Made by a program: the position numbers and the translations under genes
DNA from: an uncultured Eubacteriales bacterium
GTDB taxonomy: Bacteria > Bacillota_A > Clostridia > Christensenellales > Aristaeellaceae
Assembly (NCBI GenBank): GCA_900313545.1
Contig: OMRS01000344.1
Coordinates: forward strand, 1-9,083
Direction: 5' to 3'
DNA: 9,083 nt
Notes under the pieces: model-generated
What the model saw: the letters and a program-made list of their open reading frames with translations, nothing else
Told to the model about the DNA's origin: nothing
The model's database searches: none
In this document: piece after piece, positions 7,209 to 9,083 of the stretch
Layout of the letters: the number at the start of each line of letters is the position of its first letter
How positions within the stretch are numbered: the first letter of the stretch is position 1

Positions 7209-7602
7209 AAAAGACTCCTTTGGTCCGGTGAATTCGCCCGGAGAACGGGCATTGACGAAAAGTGACGCGTTCAGCGTATCGCAAATCAAAGAGGAAGGCA
7301 AGAGCAAAACGGGGCGCATCCCACACCGGGCCTGGAGGGCGGAGCGCCATGAAAGCCGGCGTGAATTCCCGCACGGATGGAGGAGCCCGGATGCGGCGGC
7401 AAGGAACGGCACATGCGGCCCGGATACGGCCGCCCGATCCCCCCGGCGGTGCCCGGGCCAACCTGTGAAACCGCGACGGGGGTGTAGACAAAAAGCCTTC
7501 CGTGCACCATACTGTCTGTGAAGTGCACACATGTACGGGCCGGATGGGGACGCAATCACGAACCTGGAACCGGGTCCCGGGAGAGGGAAGGAAGCACTGC
7601 TG
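7209..7602. other. 394-base intergenic region between divergent genes
   Basis: The region lies between the Nudix start (7208, -) and the sce7726-type start (7603, +). It is GC-rich apart from a more AT-rich patch near 7250-7310. The open frames crossing it have no ribosome binding site or recognisable protein, so I read it as non-coding. It holds a candidate + strand promoter at 7485-7513 with two GTGCAC palindromes, and a small GCCCG/CGGGC hairpin around 7236-7250. No tRNA, riboswitch or mobile-element end is apparent. Confidence 0.6.
7485..7513 (+). promoter_or_regulatory. candidate promoter of the sce7726-type gene
   Basis: TAGACA (7485-7490, five of six matches to TTGACA), exactly 17 bases of spacer, and CATACT (7508-7513, four of six matches to TATAAT). 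Transcription would start near 7520, leaving a leader of about 80 bases. Two copies of the palindrome GTGCAC, at 7502-7507 and 7523-7528, flank the -10 box at 21-base centre spacing. Confidence 0.5.
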
Positions 7603-8157
7603 ATGCTGTATGATGCGGAAATTCGGGATCCCCTGGTGTGGTTCCTGGAGGAAAAATACGGGAAGATCCGGATCCTCGATGAAATCCCCATCGGAAAATC
7701 CAGGGCTGATATGCTGCTGGTGACGGAAAACTGGCTTGCGGGGATAGAGATCAAGAGCGATATGGATTCCTATGCGCGACTGATGTCCCAGGTCCAGTCC
7801 TACGACAGGTATCTGGATCGAAACATCCTGGTGGTCGGGGCATCCCATGAGAAAAGCGCTGTGGAGCATGTTCCGGAATACTGGGGGATTATTGCCGCGC
7901 GCGGAACCAGGCACCGGATTTCCTTTTCCGTTGTACGGGAACCTGAAGTCAATCCCAGGATGAGGGACCGGTCCAAGCTGGAGCTGCTCTGGAAAAGGGA
8001 GCTGCAGAATCTGGTCAGAAAGAAAAACGGAAGAGGCGCCGTCAGCAGGTTCAGCAAGGAAACCCTGCGGAAAAAGGTCCTGGAAACGTATGCCCATGAT
8101 GAGCTGGTGCCGGCTCTTTGTGATGAACTGTTTGAAAGGGACTATACGCAGCAGTGA
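7603..8157 (+). CDS. sce7726-family PD-(D/E)XK nuclease-like protein
   Basis: This 184-residue cytoplasmic protein resembles the uncharacterised sce7726 family. The N-terminal half shows a PD-(D/E)XK-like core: RAD (34-36, Asp36), then GIEIKSD (47-53) with the E-x-K pair Glu49 and Lys51, then QVQSYDRYLDRNILVVGASH (63-82) with a conserved helix and strand. VPEYWGII (90-97) and the C-terminal ALCDELFERDYT (171-182) also fit what I recall of Clostridia members. The ATG at 7603 is chosen because MLYDAEIRDP is the usual family start and GGAAGGA lies about 10 bases upstream. An in-frame ATG at 7531 would add 24 poorly conserved residues. Two lines counted by hand (7681-7740 and 7981-8040) are 53% GC, against 68% for a leuB line (2461-2520), which may indicate transfer. 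The biological role of this family is not established to my knowledge; DNA cleavage is inference from the fold. Confidence 0.8.
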   Translation: MLYDAEIRDPLVWFLEEKYGKIRILDEIPIGKSRADMLLVTENWLAGIEIKSDMDSYARLMSQVQSYDRYLDRNILVVGASHEKSAVEHVPEYWGIIAARGTRHRISFSVVREPEVNPRMRDRSKLELLWKRELQNLVRKKNGRGAVSRFSKETLRKKVLETYAHDELVPALCDELFERDYTQQ

Positions 8158-8317
8158 CCGGGGGGCCTGATTCGCAGCAGCAGGTTCTGCAGGCCCTGCG
8201 GCCATCCTCCGGCCGGGATCATCGGGCGGAGGCGCCCGTCTCCCTTGTCAAGGAACACCTGGGGGACGGTTTTGCAGGAAGCGCGGTGCGCTGCTTTCGG
8301 GACAGCGGACAGATGCG

Positions 8318-8397
8318 GGTCCGCAGGGGAAACCGGGATGCATGCGGACCGTTTTCGGCGCGCTGAGGCCGCCGGGAATGGATAAATCCCCGCATGC
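8318..8397. repeat. overlapping, mutually exclusive inverted repeats
   Basis: GGTCCGCA (8318-8325) is exactly complementary to TGCGGACC (8343-8350). GCATGCGG (8340-8347) is exactly complementary to CCGCATGC (8390-8397). Both pairings use 8343-8347, so only one can form at a time. A CGGCG/CGCCG stem (8356-8360 with 8370-8374) nests inside the second. The exact matches are visible; any regulatory role is inference. Confidence 0.4.
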
Positions 8398-8492
8398 GCA
8401 GCGTCTGAAGAAGAGACGGCTGTATGGAGCTTCCGGGAGGCCGCCTGCCTCTGCAGAGTTTTTCCTCCGTGTGGCGGGAGAACCGGGGAATA

Positions 8493-8501
8493 TGGTATAC
8501 T
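8493..8501 (+). promoter_or_regulatory. extended -10 promoter of the exported-protein gene
   Basis: TGGTATACT reads as TG, one base, then TATACT (five of six matches to TATAAT). The region 17 bases upstream has no -35 match, as is common with extended -10 promoters. Expected start is near 8508, about 43 bases before the GTG codon, with GAGGGGG as ribosome binding site at 8535-8541. Confidence 0.65.
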
Positions 8502-8550
8502 TTGTCAAAATGCGGATGAAAATCCATGGAATGAGAGGGGGAACCCGACA

Positions 8551-9083
8551 GTGAAACGGACATTCGGGAGCATTCTGCTGGCGGTATGGCTGCTGCTGGC
8601 ATGCAGCCCGGGAGCGTGGGCGGACCAGGCCATTGTGCAGTTTGTGGATGAGGGGCAGAGCATGTCCCTGCCGCTGACACTGGTGACCACCGACAAGGGT
8701 GAAAGCTATTTCTGGCTGAACATGAGCAGCCTGACCGACGGGCAGCGCACTGCCCTCAGGAGCGGCGAATTCGTGGCAGCCGACGATGACGGCAATCTGC
8801 TGGTCAAGACGAGCCTCGCCCAGCAGGAAATCGATCTGGAGGGAACCCTTCTGTCCTTCCCTGCCCAGACGGAGCCGCCGCGCGAGATTCTGGTGATGCT
8901 CGCCTTCCAGCCCGTGCCGGAGACGCCGGAGATTGCCGGAAACTTTCTGGAGGTTTACCGGCAGGAAAATCTGTCCGGTGAAGCGATGCCGCAGTCCCAG
9001 GCGGAGCCGGGGCAGATGACGCCGGGCGCGACGCAGCCCGCGGAGAACCCGGGCGCGGCGCCGGAGACGGTGCAGCCTGCGGA
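8551..9083 (+). CDS. exported protein or lipoprotein, 3' end missing
   Basis: I do not recognise the family. Starting from GTG at 8551, 177 codons are open to the window edge. GAGGGGG (8535-8541) lies 9 bases upstream and an extended -10 promoter lies before that. The N-terminus is a signal peptide: MKRTF, hydrophobic SILLAVWLLLA, then CSPGAWA. It could be cut by signal peptidase I after Ala24 (AWA) or processed as a lipoprotein at Cys18 (LLAC, an imperfect lipobox). Residues 26 to about 140 look like a small beta-rich domain (QAIVQFVDEGQSMSLPLTLV, then GESYFWLNMSSLTDGQRTAL). From about 145 the sequence becomes a Pro/Glu/Gln/Ala/Gly-rich linker, suggesting a surface-exposed spacer before an unseen second domain or the C-terminus. 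No enzymatic motif is visible in the part present. Confidence 0.8.
   Translation, partial: MKRTFGSILLAVWLLLACSPGAWADQAIVQFVDEGQSMSLPLTLVTTDKGESYFWLNMSSLTDGQRTALRSGEFVAADDDGNLLVKTSLAQQEIDLEGTLLSFPAQTEPPREILVMLAFQPVPETPEIAGNFLEVYRQENLSGEAMPQSQAEPGQMTPGATQPAENPGAAPETVQPA

Larger units (their letters stand above)
8158..8550. other. 393-base GC-rich intergenic region with stem-loops
   Basis: No convincing gene is seen here. Just after the sce7726-type stop, GGGCCT (8163-8168) can pair with AGGCCC (8191-8196) around a GCAG/CTGC inner stem, and a CGGCC/GGCCG hairpin follows. Neither has a T run. At 8318-8397 there are overlapping inverted repeats. At 8437-8463 a weak GAGGC/GCCTC stem is followed six bases later by TTTTT, a possible poor terminator. 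The extended -10 promoter of the next gene lies at 8493-8501. A 70-codon GTG frame (8154-8366) overlaps the preceding stop but has no supporting similarity. Confidence 0.55.

Noticed and set aside
7531..7602. Longer start of the sce7726-type protein at ATG 7531
   Set aside because: Residues before MLYDAEIRDP look non-conserved, and 7531 has only a weak GTGAAG upstream, whereas GGAAGGA precedes 7603.
7209..7754. N-terminal extension of the Nudix protein to 366 residues
   Set aside because: The Nudix family start MNDNDL at 7208 has an ideal ribosome binding site. The extension has no similarity and overlaps the divergent sce7726-type gene.
8219..8680. Minus-strand 153-codon frame across the intergenic region and the next gene
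   Set aside because: Ser/Pro/Arg-rich composition, no ribosome binding site, and overlap with the signal-peptide coding start at 8551 indicate a chance frame.
7603..9083. A multi-gene defence island around the nuclease-like gene
   Set aside because: Only one nuclease-like gene is present. Its neighbours are a Nudix hydrolase and an exported protein on separate transcription units, with no helicase, methylase, toxin or ATPase.

Overview
This window looks like chromosomal DNA of a GC-rich, Clostridia-like Firmicute. The evidence is strong AGGAGG-type ribosome binding sites, Firmicute-style LeuCDB, AsnA and GH13 sequences, classic TTGACA/TATAAT promoters and rho-independent terminators. Species cannot be named from the sequence alone. 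Most of the window is ordinary metabolic gene content. I see no phage, transposon, CRISPR array, tRNA or rRNA, and no complete undescribed system.

Positions 1-3739 (+) hold the 3' part of a biosynthetic operon: leuC (5' end cut by the window edge), leuD, leuB and asnA, with gaps of 16, 3 and 14 bases. LeuC and LeuD together form isopropylmalate isomerase and LeuB is 3-isopropylmalate dehydrogenase, so these are successive steps of leucine synthesis. AsnA makes asparagine from aspartate and ammonia and appears co-transcribed with them. Two stem-loops at 3758-3856, the second with a run of eight T, close the operon.

Positions 3910-5844 (-) encode a cytoplasmic GH13 maltodextrin-degrading enzyme (neopullulanase/cyclomaltodextrinase type). 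It is read from a near-consensus promoter at 5927-5955. Its best Shine-Dalgarno sequence lies 34 bases from the start codon, with a GC hairpin in between that could bridge the gap. Divergent from it, at 6092-6598 (+), is a small secreted protein of unknown function. It faces a Nudix hydrolase, probably an ADP-ribose pyrophosphatase, at 6654-7208 (-), and the two are separated by a perfect stem-loop.

Positions 7209-9083 are less familiar. A 394-base apparently non-coding stretch leads into a lone sce7726-type PD-(D/E)XK-like protein (7603-8157, +), whose base composition is less GC-rich than its neighbours. A further 393-base GC-rich non-coding stretch with overlapping inverted repeats follows. 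An extended -10 promoter then precedes a GTG-started exported protein or lipoprotein (8551 onward) that runs off the window in a Pro/Glu/Gln/Ala-rich segment.
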